DNA from: Micropterix aruncella
Taxonomy: Eukaryota; Arthropoda; Insecta; Lepidoptera; Micropterigidae
Length of the DNA: 64,000 bases
Assembly (NCBI GenBank): GCA_944548615.1
Contig: OX155952.1
Coordinates: forward strand, 3,186,501-3,250,500
Direction of reading: 5' to 3'
The notes below the pieces were generated by a model. The model saw only the letters and a list, made by a program, of their open reading frames with translations, had not been told where the DNA came from and did not search any database. Shown here one piece after another: positions 18,401 through 29,470 of the stretch; within the stretch, counting starts at the first letter, position 1, and the number at the start of each line of letters is the position of its first letter. A program made the position numbers and the translations under genes.

Positions 18401-18566
18401 TAATGCTGGGAATTATTACATTTCCAAATTTGCCCCAAAATATGAAAAATATAAGATAATAAAAAAACTCTCTGCGTTGGTGTACGAGTTAGAAAATGCA
18501 AAAGGGAAGAATATAGGTTCCTGGCATATTAAGGATTTCAAATTAAATTCTCAAGGTTCTAAATAG
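15441..18566 (+). CDS. pol: Pol polyprotein of the Gypsy element (protease, RT, RNase H, integrase)
   Basis: Translated by -1 frameshift from gag; there is no ATG at its start (the first residues are LERRGRIEDFLHSASILFAN). Counting from 15489 as residue 1: protease LLDTGSS at 27, RT with RFCLDSRKLN and the YLDD box near 338, RNase H with FALHCDASLYGLGG and FTDHASLRW. The integrase has an HHCC finger (ending CETCQQY) and a catalytic triad Asp745, Asp805, Glu841 (D-x59-D-x35-E). All catalytic residues are present and there is no stop in about 1040 codons, so the enzyme set looks intact. It ends at TAG 18564-18566. Confidence 0.95.
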   Translation, partial: LERRGRIEDFLHSASILFANEKDNRRPFLEVSLGDITVCGLLDTGSSVTILGADSHKYLVDIGFTLNKSPLVTLSTANASSVKTIGSMFLPFKFNNRCQVIRAVVAPDIGTSLILGIDFVREFELAPEILKFVKFESCDAIVWHRVNEVRALRPFASLTGDQRSLADRMINNFEKNSSEVKGLGRTNLLSQVIDTGDHPPVKQRYYPLSPARLALLNEEVDKMLELGVVEPSSGGWNNPTIFVPKSDGTLRFCLDSRKLNSITKPDAYPLPRITTILDSLRDANYLSSIDLSSAFWQIPLDPSSREKCSFTVPGRGFFCFRSCAFGLRNSPACMQRLADKLFDPSFENKVFCYLDDIIIVSATFEEHITLLNKVLDRLLYANLSINFKKCQFFRQELKYLGYVVDSHGLHTDPEKVKCILDFPTPNSPKMVKSFLGMAGWYRRFIKNFSSIAAPLSRLTSTRKGAPPYEWTPEAEEAFQKLKSALVSSPILACPDYSKPFALHCDASLYGLGGVLTQEVDGVDHPIAFTSRTLLPAETRYSATEREALSVIHAVEHFRGYLEGGPKFTIFTDHASLRWFLRLKNPTGRLARWGIRLSAFDFEIVHKKGVDNVVPDTLSRLLPVSSLSVVSDSWYNDLFKAVSENPAGYPNFQIKDHELFRYSKSKYQLTSCYDWKLVVPLQLREKLIRENHESDLAMHFGIFKTHRRLCLRYFWPNLHGDVVNFVSKCETCQQYKHSNISPLGQLGNPKSCAFPFQMVSVDLLGPYPMTRNGNMHILVVTDCFSKYCLLFPLKRATSKLVSYVVEHNVFLRYGVPQYLISDNGKQFIGREFTELIAKYKVPKVYLNPKYCPQVNPTERQNRSVVTALSLCVKDDHRSWDLYLSEIQMAINAAVSESTGFSPFFLVHGREPIMNGSFYAQAPESQAEVIFGSRLSYAQNLSELSNIFHVVRQKLLKLHAHNKVYYDRKHRPAEFQVGDTIYKKTYYLSNAGNYYISKFAPKYEKYKIIKKLSALVYELENAKGKNIGSWHIKDFKLNSQGSK

Positions 18567-19354
18567 TTTTGTTTTATTACTTTTTTCTCGTTAACATCCA
18601 TCTGAAAAGCTTTCATAGTAGTCCGACTAGTTCGACTCAAATGTTTTGTCCTTTACAAAGGTGTGGTACCGATTGGTTACTATCACTGAAATCATTGTGT
18701 TTGTGGTCAGTCGTGCTAGCAATCTTGACTAGCACCACTGTGGTTTGAATAGGTAGCGTGAGAGGGAAGTATGCAAGGAGATGGTATACAAGGCAGTAAT
18801 GGGCAGTATTCACATTCCCTAGTAGGTATAAATTATGTCGAGGTCTAACCATATAGTCATTGTAATATTTTTTGTATCCACAACAAGTTTTGTGCTTGAT
18901 TGCTTGGAAGTTGTTCGGTGCTCCTTCAGTGAGTAAAGTTGATTTTGTTACGGAGGTGAGGACACCGGTTATTGATTTTTGTTCTGGTAACATGGGCCTT
19001 GTGCATCCATGACTTTGTATTTTTTTGCTGTAGTAATATTGTTTTTCCTCTACGGGCAAGTAGAGAGAGTTTAAAATGGCAGTTGACCTCTGCAGTAACG
19101 TACCTACCAGGTTTTCACCTATAGTTAACGGGGAGAAGTTTTTTTTTGGTTTTAGTATGTTCTTATGTTCCAGTTGGGTCGTTTCCTCCCTAAGAGAGGG
19201 AGAGTTTTTCCTTCAAGTGATTAAACAAGGAGTTTTCATATTATTTGTTGTTGATGCTTTGGCGTTTTTGTTATCCTATAGTAGGATAAATTGAATCGGG
19301 ACGATTCGTCTGAAATCGTCGTTGGCTCTTCCGATTTCTTTTTTTGGAGGGGGC
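18567..19354 (+). other. Gypsy 3' untranslated region and polypurine tract
   Basis: About 790 bp with no convincing envelope ORF. A 72-residue frame at 19076-19294 is hydrophobic but lacks envelope features. GGAGGGGG at 19346-19353 is the plus-strand primer tract, one base before the 3' LTR. Confidence 0.75.
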
Positions 19355-20383
19355 TGTAACAAAAACTGCCTATTTTGTTGTCTTGTTTTCGCGCCTTTGT
19401 GCAGATTATGTTCGCTGCACCCGTTTTTCCATGTTTTCCCTGTGTTTAGTCATGTTTCCTGTTGGTTTTCGCTGTTTTCATGATTTTCTCCCATATTTTG
19501 ACAATTAGTTGAACCGTTTACGAAATTTCGTAAATGTCAAATTTTTGACAGATAGAGCTGTGCAGTCATAATTTTTATCGCCCTAAGCGATTGTTGCGAT
19601 TAATCGCGGTTGTGCTGGTCTAGCCCTACCTGTTATGGGTGACTTCCGTCGCCCTGCAATCGTTCTATTTCGCTTCAACATGGCTGAGAGACAGACAGAT
19701 AGATTCGGCTGTGAGAATTGGCGACCGCCGTAAGGAGTAAATCGGAGAGTGACCGCCTGGCGGTAAAAAAATTTGTTATGTGAAGTGTGTGTGATTTATC
19801 TGGTAAGCATTTAATCTCTTTTTGGGTAGCTTTTCAAGTAGGATCCTCGCGATTTTAACGGATTTTTTTATTGATCGCAGCTTGCGGCATCTATGAACTT
19901 CTGACACATGCGTATTTTAATTGCTGCTAATTAAGTAACGAAATCGTCACTAAATGTGACGGGACTTGCCTCCACGTCAGGAAATTTGCCTTCATATCCG
20001 GAATTAACCTCTTTATTTGACTGAACACATGTGACGTGCCGATAAGCGGAATTTGAAGAAAAGGGTGCCTGTGGGCGAATAAACACGGATACTTTGCATA
20101 ACCTTGTGTTTCTTTTTGTGCTTTAATCTTTTGTGTGTCTGAGGAAAGGGGTTTTCTGTTGGCCAAATTCAGTGCCGATCAATAAAACCCACCCTCTGAG
20201 ATCGATTTTTTTTAGGTTAATTTTTTTTTCAAAATTTCTTTCGGGTATCTTTTTTAATATAATTAGTTTCCTTCTTTTTCTTCAAAAGTAGGTGGCGTCC
20301 TTTTTTCTTTCATTCTTTTGGGTTTTGGTGGTTTCTACCGTGTTTTTTTTTTCAAACACGGAAATTAGTATTTTGCGGTTATA
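19355..20383 (+). repeat. 3' LTR of the Gypsy element
   Basis: 1029 bp, nearly identical to the 5' LTR. The difference seen is at 19760 (G against C at 12619). Confidence 0.93.
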
Positions 20384-20424
20384 AGGAATAAGTGGCAGAA
20401 ATGCTTAATGCCTCTGTCGAAATC

Positions 20425-21884
20425 TTAACCCGCTGAGCACGTAACATCCATTTGGGGACATGAATGGCGGCCGCCGAAATTCTGAAACGTCCACTACTGG
20501 ATATAGCGCTCGGCTCTTACGAAAATGTCGTTTAAATTTCGAAATGCGATTGTATATTCTATCGAATGATGCCATAATATAGCCAAATATGCAACACTAT
20601 GAAATTGCTCGATTGCCGCATGCGATGTTAGAAATATGAATCACTACATCCTTACAAAATCGATGACCTCATTTCTGACGACAGTCGCAGATCGCCCATG
20701 GCGGCGGCGCGCGCGATGTTCGCCGAAGTGATTGTGTTGTGAAGTGTTTGTGAAGTGTTTTCTGGATATAAGTGCAGTTTATACCGGATAAAAGTGAGTA
20801 TTTCCCTTTTTAAGTAGATTAGCCAGTAGGATTATATAATTTCGACAATCCATTTGCTGTTTTTCACGAATTTTCGAAGAAAACACTTTGTCAACAAACC
20901 AAGGCTCGCGAAATAAATGCCCGTGTTTATTTTGTAATGTTTTTGAAATATCCCGTTATATCGCGAAACATGACGTAATGTCGCTTTAATTTACTAACAA
21001 AATAGGTATTGCTTCATTTACATCCTAAGTTATCACATAATTAGGCGTATTTTGAACATTATATGTTGTGTTCTAATATTGCTCGCGAAAATGAAACTTG
21101 TTTTGATAATTACTATGAGAGAAAAAAGTGCGATTTTCCATAGTTTTTCGATGAAATGTGACTCTTTGGAGTATAGTAATTAGTTATTAGACATATAATA
21201 AGTCTATGATAAGACAATATAATTGAAAAAATCTAACGAATTTTATATTATGGGCATTCAAAGTTTATTATTAGGTTCAGACGCGGAAACTCTCAAAACT
21301 TTAGATTTTTCTATAATATCAGACAAAGCTCAAAGTTCTGGTGTGATTTCTAAGAAGAAGTGATGTAGTAATAAAGTTATTTTGAAAGAATTTCATATAA
21401 AAAAATACCATAAGTAGTCACAAATTAAAAATTAAAAAAATTTTTTTTTACGAGAATACATACAATTTTTCTTGGCTGAATAAATAAATATTTTTTCCGT
21501 ATTTTTGTATGCAAATAAGTAAAAAAAAATATCGTTTTGGTAAAGCATTTAATAGAGAACATAACTGTATTTACAATTTTTGATATTTACAAAAACTGTA
21601 TTTACAAAAAAATCGAAATGATTTTATAGGCGAGTTTTTTCAGTTTGCCAATTTTGTAATATTTATTCATTATTATCCTAATTGTTTTACGAGATAAGGT
21701 TATAATGTTTTATATGTCAAATTTCAATGCGATCATTTTTCTCTTTATCTTTTTTTAATCCGATTAGTGGTTTATAAGTTATGATCGTTTTTCTCAAGGC
21801 CGTTGACTCGCGTCGATTTTTTGCGCGAATATGTCGCGCGCAAAAGTGATAGGTGACTTTTTACCTCGCAACGTGAGGGGTTAA
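20425..21884 (+). mobile_element. Non-autonomous piggyBac element with TTAA ends, copy 1
   Basis: TTAA at 20425-20428 and 21881-21884 flank about 1.45 kb. The left end reads TTAACCCGCTGAGCACGT. The right end, read inward, is TTAACCCCTCACGTTGCGAG. TTAA followed by CCC is the hallmark of piggyBac termini. No transposase ORF lies inside. The 5' part (through the CpG-rich 20700s to AAAAGTGAGT near 20801) matches the untranslated leader and splice donor of the autonomous copy at 31.9-32.2 kb. The interior from about 20800 to 21780 matches the third copy at 58.0-60.0 kb. Confidence 0.85.
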
Positions 21885-22027
21885 ATTCAATCTACATTTT
21901 TCGAAACATTTGCTTAAAACATAAAAAGGTGGGGCTGTTTGATACATATAAAGGCTCCAGAGTGCAGAGGATTTCGTCGCACGCCTCCAGTGTTATTTCT
22001 ACGAGGTTTAAACTACGGATTCGTGAG

Positions 22028-22227
22028 NNNNNNNNNNNNNNNNNNNNNNNNNNNNNNNNNNNNNNNNNNNNNNNNNNNNNNNNNNNNNNNNNNNNNNNNN
22101 NNNNNNNNNNNNNNNNNNNNNNNNNNNNNNNNNNNNNNNNNNNNNNNNNNNNNNNNNNNNNNNNNNNNNNNNNNNNNNNNNNNNNNNNNNNNNNNNNNNN
22201 NNNNNNNNNNNNNNNNNNNNNNNNNNN
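22028..22227. other. Assembly gap, 200 N
   Basis: Exactly 200 unknown bases, probably a fixed-size scaffold gap. Flanks carry no recognised gene. Confidence 0.98.
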
Positions 22228-22945
22228 ACAACACTCATTTGATAAAAATAAAACAAACATGTAATACAAAATAAACAAATAAAACAATTGTACCGACTAA
22301 AATAAAAACTTTCATCAGTTGGATTAGGTATACATGTATTGGTTTCTTTATATACAAAGGAAACATAGAAAAATTTGACAAAAAAAATCTAAGTGAAAAA
22401 AGTTGACAAGATTGGATTTTATCAATTATATTTTATGCGACTTATGCTTTCAATTTTTATATTGGTACTAAATTTCCAGTACAAAATACATGAACGTTTA
22501 AAAATTGCCACATTTGATAAAAACTTATAATGTATCACAAAAAACACATCATGTTACATCACAGCGTGATTACGTATGAATAAAAAAAATAGAATACAAA
22601 CGAAACATAGAAAAATATAAACAATTAAAAAATTGCGGAGTATCGGCTTATTCAACGGTAGTGAGTAGTGAGCGACGGCGGCAACTTGTGGCTTGCCGAT
22701 ACAAACAAGCTGTACACTGAGAAAAATATAGCGCTGTAATACACGGAAATACGCATGTTTCAACAAGGATTACGTATATTTCATTAGGTGCGACTTGGGA
22801 TCTCGCTTCTAACATGGCAGCATGTAGTAGTATACGTACGGTTAGTCGGACACATGAATCATGTTAAAATATAATGATACATATAATCGAGTAATGGAGT
22901 TTCATCAAAACTCCTTGTAATACAACAAAATTTCGAGTAAAACCT
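22228..22945. other. AT-rich, nothing recognised
   Basis: Short ORFs without motifs. No RNA gene or transposon end visible. Confidence 0.5.
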
Positions 22946-23148
22946 CATAAATAGAATAGAAAACGAATTTACCGCGTGAAATTTGTAGGACCCGACGTTT
23001 CGGTGACGTTGCAGCCGCCGTTGTCTAGGGTAGACAACGGCGGCTGCAACGTCACCGAAACGTCGGGTCCTACAAATTTCACGCGGTAAATTCGTTTTCT
23101 ATCCTATTTATAATGTCAAACAACCGCGATAGTCTTCGATTTTAGAGT
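22946..23148. repeat. Fold-back hairpin repeat, copy 2 (near-perfect ~78-bp arms)
   Basis: The left arm (about 22951-23027) and right arm (23031-23107) are near-perfect inverted copies around the 3-nt centre GGG (TTGTCTA ggg TAGACAA). Arms contain ATAGAAAACGAATTTACCGC, GTGAAATTTGTAGGACC and CGACGTTTCGGTGACGTTGC. On the right the family tail (TTTATAATGTCAAACAACCG on to CTTCGATTT) follows. No ORF. Confidence 0.9.
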
Positions 23149-23301
23149 AAAACATCGTTATTCTATATAAAACATTATGTAAGAATCAATCTAATATTTT
23201 TCTCAGTGTGAGTCATACAGTTTATCAGTTGGTACATAAAATTATACCTAATGATGAAATACAGTTATTACCAAGTATCAGAGATGGATAACTTTTATTT
23301 T

Positions 23302-23480
23302 TTAGGATAGAAAACGAATTTACCGCGAGAAATTTGTAGGACCCCACGTTTCGGTGACGTTGCAGCCGCCTTTGTCTAGGGTAGACAACGTCACCGAAAC
23401 GTCGGGTCCTACAAATTTCACGTGGTAAATTCGTTTTCTATCCTATTTATAATGTCACAACCGCGATAGTCTTCGATTTC
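23302..23480. repeat. Fold-back hairpin repeat, copy 3
   Basis: Same family 150 bp further on. The right arm lacks the GGCGGCTGCA part, so the two arms differ in length. The same tail ends at about 23480. A poly-C run follows at 23516-23529. Confidence 0.85.
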
Positions 23481-23649
23481 GGATAACTTTTAGTTTGTAT
23501 CGAGCACCGAGCCAACACCCCCCCCCCCAAATTCTACAGATCCAATCAATCATCACACATCCATCCATCCATCGTACTGAAATAATGATACTATAGGTAA
23601 ACTAATGTCAACTATTTTTATAAAAATCACTATAAAACAGAGAATCAGC

Positions 23650-25693
23650 CTACTCCAATGTATGGAATTCCTCGAAACAAGGTGGTTCCAAACACAGTGG
23701 CTTTAAGCACTTCTTACACTGGAACCTGGTTCTTGGTCCAATCTTACCTGGTACTCGAGGACGACGTAGTTTGCACCAGATACATTGAATTCGCGGAGTA
23801 CTACCTGCAGCATTGGCAGGTATTAGCTCTGGGTAATGTCCATGCCCAGAGCCTGAAAAACGTACAGCTGGTAAGCGGACGTCTCTGGTTGGTCGTACAT
23901 GACTTGCTCGAAGAGGGACATGAGCCAAATGCTGCTCCATAATCTCTTCAATCAAATTTAATCGAAAGTCCTTGTGAGAAATCATTCTCTTCTCGGGAAA
24001 ACACTTTCTGAAGACAATGCAACTGTTAAATACAGATACATTGAGGAGTCTCTTGAAAAGTTTCTTGTACCACTTCATATTTTTTTTAGTTTCAACCAGG
24101 AAAGGCTCTAGCTGTTGATCCTTCTTGTCAACACCACCCATTTTGAGATTGTAGTCCGCAATAAGCGCCGGTCTATAGTGTGATGGACGTCCAGGTCTAC
24201 CGTCTATTAGTAGAGACTCAGTGGTATGGTATGTTGACGTTACGTAAATCTGGCTCTTATCTTGGTAAGCCATCACAACAACATCCCCGGAATGCCGTGC
24301 TAGACAAGTGCCTTGATCAACCTTTGCCAGTTGGAGCAGTGCCGGCACATTTTTGCGCGATCTACGCAAAGTGCCAACACAATCTGTTTTGTTCCGCTTC
24401 AGAAACCTTGATAACATAGGCGAATTGAACCAATTATCCATGTACAAAATATAGCCTTTGTTTAGAAGAGGCTTCATGAGGCGTGCGACAATCTCGGTGC
24501 TCTTTGGAAGCGGAGATTGATCAGCGTGATTTTTACCCGTATAAATATGAAACGACCACAGGTAACCAGTAGTCGATTCGCAAATTTCAAATGTTTTAAT
24601 GCCGAATTTGGCGGATTTAGTTTTAATGAACTGCTTGAAGAGCAGGTTACCTTTCCATAACAGCAACGACTCATCCAACGATATGTCTTGTTCCATCACG
24701 TAATTAGTTTGAAACTTTTCGTTGAAGTGATCAACCAATGGACCAAGACAGAAAGTCCTGGGTGAGTCGGGCGTGCGGGTAGACTTGTCTACAAAATGAA
24801 GGGCTCCGCTTAAATACCAAAAACGGTCTTTTGATATTAGATTTCTAAACACGGGGTTTTTCAACAGGGGATGATTTGAAAATTTATCATTTTGTGATGG
24901 CAGCCTAACAATGCCACTCAAAAGGTAAAATGCAAGAAGTATCATTATTTCATGCACATTTGTCTCGTACCAATCTCTAGCAAACCTTTCCGAAGCAGCC
25001 GACAGTTCTATAGCATACCGATTAGTTTCCTGCACGATATGCTCCAGAATTTGATCGTCCCAAAAAGAGCGGAACGCCTCATATTCACTTTGGACCTGAA
25101 CGGTAGGACCAGCGCGACAATGAAATTCTTCCCGGCGGCCCCTAAAAGTATCCATAGGGAACCACTGGAATTGCATTGCCGTTCTATCTCCTTCGAACAG
25201 TTCCCGCGATATGATGGATTCCGCATCCACTGACAACTCGTTCTCGTCGCTTTCGTCCGCATTCGTGCCGACGTCCCGCAGCCGCAATAACCTTGCTGTC
25301 TCCCTAGCGCGCCGATCACGAGAAACCTTCTCCGCCTTATCCACTAACTCTTTCAATGGCGCGGGGATGTCTTCATCATTCTTACATACTTCAATAATCG
25401 GATCACCTCGACACCACACAGTCTCACCGAGCACAGCTCTGTTGGCGGCGTGCCTACCGCCTCTAAACCCCCTCGACCCCGCCGCCGCTCGCCCCCGTCG
25501 CCCCCCGCCGGCTGCCCGCCCCCGGCGCCCGGCGCCCGCCGCGCCGCCTCGCCCGCCAGCCACTGCGCCGCCTCCTTCGCCAGCCGCCGCGCCGGCCCGT
25601 CCGCTGCCCGCCGCTCCGCCCCGTGCGCCGGCTCTCAAGCGCCGCCCGCCCGCTGCTCTCCCCTGGACTCGCCCCGCCGCCGCCAAAGGGACG
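23650..25693 (-). CDS. piggyBac-type transposase (DDE_Tnp_1_7 family), main exon
   Basis: About 680 codons without a stop. No ATG starts it; it opens after TTTGAATTTTCAG (AG at 25694-25695), a good splice acceptor, so an upstream exon is probably missing or unseen. Residues 1-80 are Ala/Gly/Arg-rich from about 250 bp of very GC-rich DNA. The core has all catalytic Asp boxes: DISLDESLLLWKG (near 24680), YILYMDNWFNSP (near 24435) and LKMGGVDKKDQ (near 24130). The C-terminus has a Cys-rich zinc finger (CIWCKLRRP ... CKKCLKPLCLEP). Length and order match piggyBac transposases. I found no TTAA/TIR ends beside it, so it may be an immobile or domesticated copy. Confidence 0.9.
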
Positions 25694-25719
25694 CTGAAAA
25701 TTCAAATTTAAACAATGAT

Positions 25720-26345
25720 GTTAGCTTACTGCAGATGCTGTTTTGAGTTGTGGAAAGTTAAGAGAAGCTTTAGATGAAATCACAAAATGGACTCAAGTCT
25801 GGGTTATTAAAATCAACCCTAAGAAATGCATCTCGGTATAACGATAACGGACAACTAGAAATGGGCAAACCATATTGAAAACATCTTAAAACGGGCAAAC
25901 TCACTTCTATATTTGGTAAAGAAAGCTTTTCAAGTATTGACGATACAGACATTTCAAAAAATTAACAAAACCTACAGTCGTCCTCTGATTGAGTATTGTT
26001 TTCAAATCTGGAATCCTTATTTTGCCAAGGACATCGACCCGCTTGAAAGTATACAACGTAGAGCGACAAAACTGCCAAAAACCTTAAGAAAAACACCCTA
26101 TGAACGTAGATTAAAAATCCTCAAACTGACAACTCTGGAGCGACGGAGATGCAGAGGAGATCTCATAGAGACATACAAAATACTGAGGCAACACTATGAC
26201 TGCCTAGAGTTGGAAAGCATGTTTGTGTTCAATTCAAACCGTCACTTAAGAGGTCACAGCCTGAAACCGCCGAGCGACCGAGATGCCAATGGGGTTCAAA
26301 AATCTGGAATACGCAGAACGACTCCGCAGATTGCAGCTGCCTACA
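25720..26345 (+). pseudogene. LINE reverse transcriptase C-terminus, degenerate
   Basis: Frames read LREALDEITKWTQVWVIKIN followed by PKKC, then after a shift NHIENILKRANSLLYLVKKA, YSRPLIEYCFQIWNPYF, LESIQRRATKLPKTLRKTPY and RRRCRGDLIETYKILR. This is the region after the YADD box of CR1/L2-like LINEs. Shifts and loss of the N-terminal half make it a fossil. Confidence 0.75.
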
Positions 26346-26420
26346 CTTAAGGATCATCGGACCAGGGGTGACCTCGTTGAAACATATAAGATCCTCAACG
26401 AATGCTACAATTGCCCCTAA
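26290..26420 (+). pseudogene. Second LINE C-terminal scrap
   Basis: In a frame different from the preceding remnant: NLEYAERLRRLQLPTLKDHR, then TRGDLVETYKILNECYN, ending at TAA. It covers the same homologous region (RGDL.ETYKIL) as the remnant just before it but is a different copy. Confidence 0.65.
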
Positions 26421-28787
26421 ATTGCAATTGCCAACATAAATTTCAATAAATTTGTTTGTGATCGTTTTGTGAATTTCTGAAAACTTACTCGATGGTGAAA
26501 ACAAAGTAAAAATAAGATAACCTTTAACTGGTGACGAGCGTTATAGTGCGCTTATATAGGAGAGATTATGGGAGAACGAAGACACGTGCGACCCCGTCGC
26601 ACTTACGACGCACAATGGCAAATGTAGTCTGGCCGCTTCGGTTAATTCTCGCGTTTGTACTCTGTCTACTGTCTTGATGTACCTACCCCCACCAATCGAT
26701 CGATCAAAAAGTCAATATAAAATGAATAAGTTCTAACCTTAGAGCACTCGGCGACCAAACAGAGGCAGGTGATGATGTGCCAGAGCCAGCGGGCGAAGAC
26801 CGAAGAGCGCGCAACGGAGACCTCTGGAAAGTAAGAATATTCCGCCTTTACTATATTTGCTATATAAGGATTACAAAATATGGTGCGTGTATGTATGTGT
26901 GGGTGTGTGTATCTGTAGTGCGAATGTGCTTGTGAGTGCTTGTGCATGCTAATTCAATCCGATCTGATAATCAGCTTTTCACGTACTTCCTTAACAAAGG
27001 ATCGACTATTCTGATGGTTAAATATGTCAATATCGTTAAAGCATACATTGTATGCATACATAACGCGCGGCAATAACGAATTGGAACCATAGTTAGTGTT
27101 GAACCTTGGTACGTAAAAAGTTGAGTGAGCACGTGCGAGTCGGGAAGGCGCTCATATGCTCACCCTACTCCGGAGGTATGAACTGTCCAACCCAGTATGA
27201 ACACTTGTAGCAATTTTTTTAATATTATCTTTTATATTACTTGTAATTTCTTCTTATAATGATTATTTATTATGATTATTTTCTTTAATTATGATTGTTT
27301 GCTTTGCTACTATTGGCCCCACTTTGGGCACCATTTTGTAGCGAATTATTTTTTATTTACATTACTTATTGTTGTTGCTTCTATTGGCCCCACTTTGGGC
27401 ACGCCATTTTGTAGCAATTTTTTTTAAATTTATCTTTTTATTTTCTTTTATTGTTATATTTAATTTCTTGTTATATTGTTTGAGTCTATGGATTATAATT
27501 TTAATATCTATGCTAATCAATCTTCAACCAATCTTCAAACAACCTTCAAACAGCCCCACCAATTGGGAGACATTTGTAGCGTATAACTTTTATTTTTATA
27601 TTATTACTTACTTAGACGTGCGCGCGATGTGTCATCAGCGATAAGCGCTTGATGAAGAAGATAAAATTGAACGGAGAAGTGACTAAACGAAGAGGAAGAT
27701 GCTAATATATGTATAAAGATATTCAAAGTATGCAGAGAATAAGATTTCAAGTGGATAGCCCTGTTTCCTCTTGTACGCGCTCCTTCATATGTGAATTTCT
27801 CCTGTCCTGACTAAAATGTATTCTCCAAAAGAAGAAGAAGAATAATAAGGAGTATTCTATGTGTCTAGACCAATTTGTTAGACCCTTATGCACTTGGTTT
27901 TAGATAGTTTGAATCAATTTGAGGTTTATAAGTTAAGATCGGCTTGTAACCTACACTTTTAAGATCTCGTCTTGATGAGAAATATTGATTTTTGATGTTC
28001 TATGACACAATTCTTATCTAGTGGATTATCAAAGGTGTTCTATAGTTAAATACTTCCAGATCAATGTATGCTAATAGTTTTAAGTCACTTTCTCAATATC
28101 GGTTGACGATTGCTCCAATCAGCTGAGATTTTTTTATTTTTTAAGGTACTTATAAGTACGATATTTGTCATTACTGAATATCCGACATCGTTTGATTTGT
28201 CGATGCACTATTTATCACACTGACGGATGCTACAGTCTTCCGTCAGGGCGTTGTGAACTCAGGAGTTATTTTTTTTATATATTTATTGGATCACGAGATA
28301 AATTTATACCAAGGCGCCAATCTCGCGTATTCCTTTACTGCGTTCGTTCATCCGTTAGTGCTGCATCTGATCTATCGAATCAATTTCTAATTATGATTTA
28401 GCTCAGTCTATTTAGTTTTATTTTATTTAGTGGTTTATTGCTATTACGCTTCATTTTTAACGAATATATAAACGTTTTATTGTTTTATTGAGTTTTAATC
28501 TTATTTTAATACATTTTATATTCTCTTGTCGGCATTTTTACAGTTATCTGCTTATCGACGGTAACATTTCTCGCTTTTCTTTTCCGCTAGATGTCGCTAC
28601 ACGTTTTGAAATTGATTTAAATTTTAGGATAATGAATGAATCGACTAATTACTACTTTTACGCTTTGAAGACCATTCACCTTGCCTTCCCGTTGCTGCGT
28701 ATAGATGGCAATAGGTGTACTTACTTGGCATGGTTTGGTTTAGATATTAAGTATTCTATTTGACAGGAGGCGTTCGATTTTATATCA
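26421..28787. other. No gene recognised; short local duplication
   Basis: AT-rich. A segment CTATTGGCCCCACTTTGGGC plus ATTTTGTAGC occurs at about 27310 and again at about 27381, a local tandem duplication of roughly 70 bp. A GTGT-rich patch lies at 26885-26950. Short ORFs show no domains. Confidence 0.45.
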
Positions 28788-29470
28788 TTACACACTTTTA
28801 TGTAGAAACGACATATCTGATACTACTCGCCGGTCCTCTAATGTCTCTAAACCGTAGCGTTGCAGACCTTCAGCGTACGACAAGCCGCTGGAAAATAAGC
28901 GGTAATTTAGATGACGTATAAATCGTTTTTGAATACGCTCAATCCTCAGCTTGTATGTAGCATACTGTGGAGACCAAATATTAGAAGCAAATTCAAGCAG
29001 GCTGCGTACGTATGCAACATAAACCGTTGTCAAAGAATGAGTGTTTTTAAGAGGTCTACAAACTCTCATGATAAAACCGAGGGTGCTGTAAGCCCTGTTG
29101 ACGACTGAATCAATGTGCTTATTCATAAAAGCTTGCGATCTAAGATGACTCCTAGATCACGCACTCGATCTACTTCCAGAATTTCATCATTGCCAATTGT
29201 ATATTTAAAGTTAATTATATATAAAAGTCAATTGTCTATGTATATTGTAATTATAATAATAGCCAATTGTATATAAAAGAGCTATTAGCTCAACATGATT
29301 GACACGATCAAAGGCCTTTGAGAAGTCAGTATATATCGCGTCCACCTGAATACGCCGATCCATACGTCCCAAAGTATAATCAGTAAAATGAGCGAGGTTT
29401 GTAACAACCGACCGATTTTTAAGAAACCCGTGTTGGTGCTCTGTGAACGAGCTAGCGAGAGCTTGATATG
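28788..29470 (-). pseudogene. jockey-like LINE reverse transcriptase remnant with internal deletion
   Basis: Minus strand, from the 5' side: SSFTEHQHGFLKNRSVVTN and YTDFSKAFDRVNHVE (RT motif A) at about 29450-29290, then a jump to KINYTIGNDEILEVDRVRD with LGVILD (about 29210-29130), then 28788-29126 with YVAYVRSLLEFASNIWSPQY and RIERIQKRFIRHL. The catalytic YADD region between them is missing. It is closest in style to the LINE at 49.9-54.3 kb. Confidence 0.8.

Larger units (their letters stand above)
12210..20387 (+). mobile_element. Complete Ty3/Gypsy LTR retrotransposon with 4-bp target duplication
   Basis: LTRs of 1029 bp at 12214-13242 and 19355-20383 begin TGTAAC and end GTTATA. They differ at one position that I can see (C at 12619, G at 19760). 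AGGA at 12210-12213 is repeated at 20384-20387. Inside are a leader, gag, a -1 frameshift site, pol in the order protease-RT-RNase H-integrase, a 3' region without an envelope ORF, and a purine tract before the 3' LTR. Integrase after RNase H, DTG protease and YLDD RT define Ty3/Gypsy. Near-identical LTRs and open frames imply a very recent insertion. Confidence 0.95.

Noticed and set aside
18637..19294. ORFs downstream of Gypsy pol as an envelope gene
   Set aside because: Short, wrong strand or lacking signal peptide, cleavage site and Cys pattern.
22946..23480. Hairpin repeats as CRISPR or RNA genes
   Set aside because: A eukaryotic repeat with inverted arms; no spacer array, no pol III boxes seen.
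25211..25746. Pro/Arg/Ala-rich plus-strand ORFs opposite the piggyBac N-terminus
   Set aside because: Shadow frames of very GC-rich DNA; the minus strand continues into a recognisable transposase.
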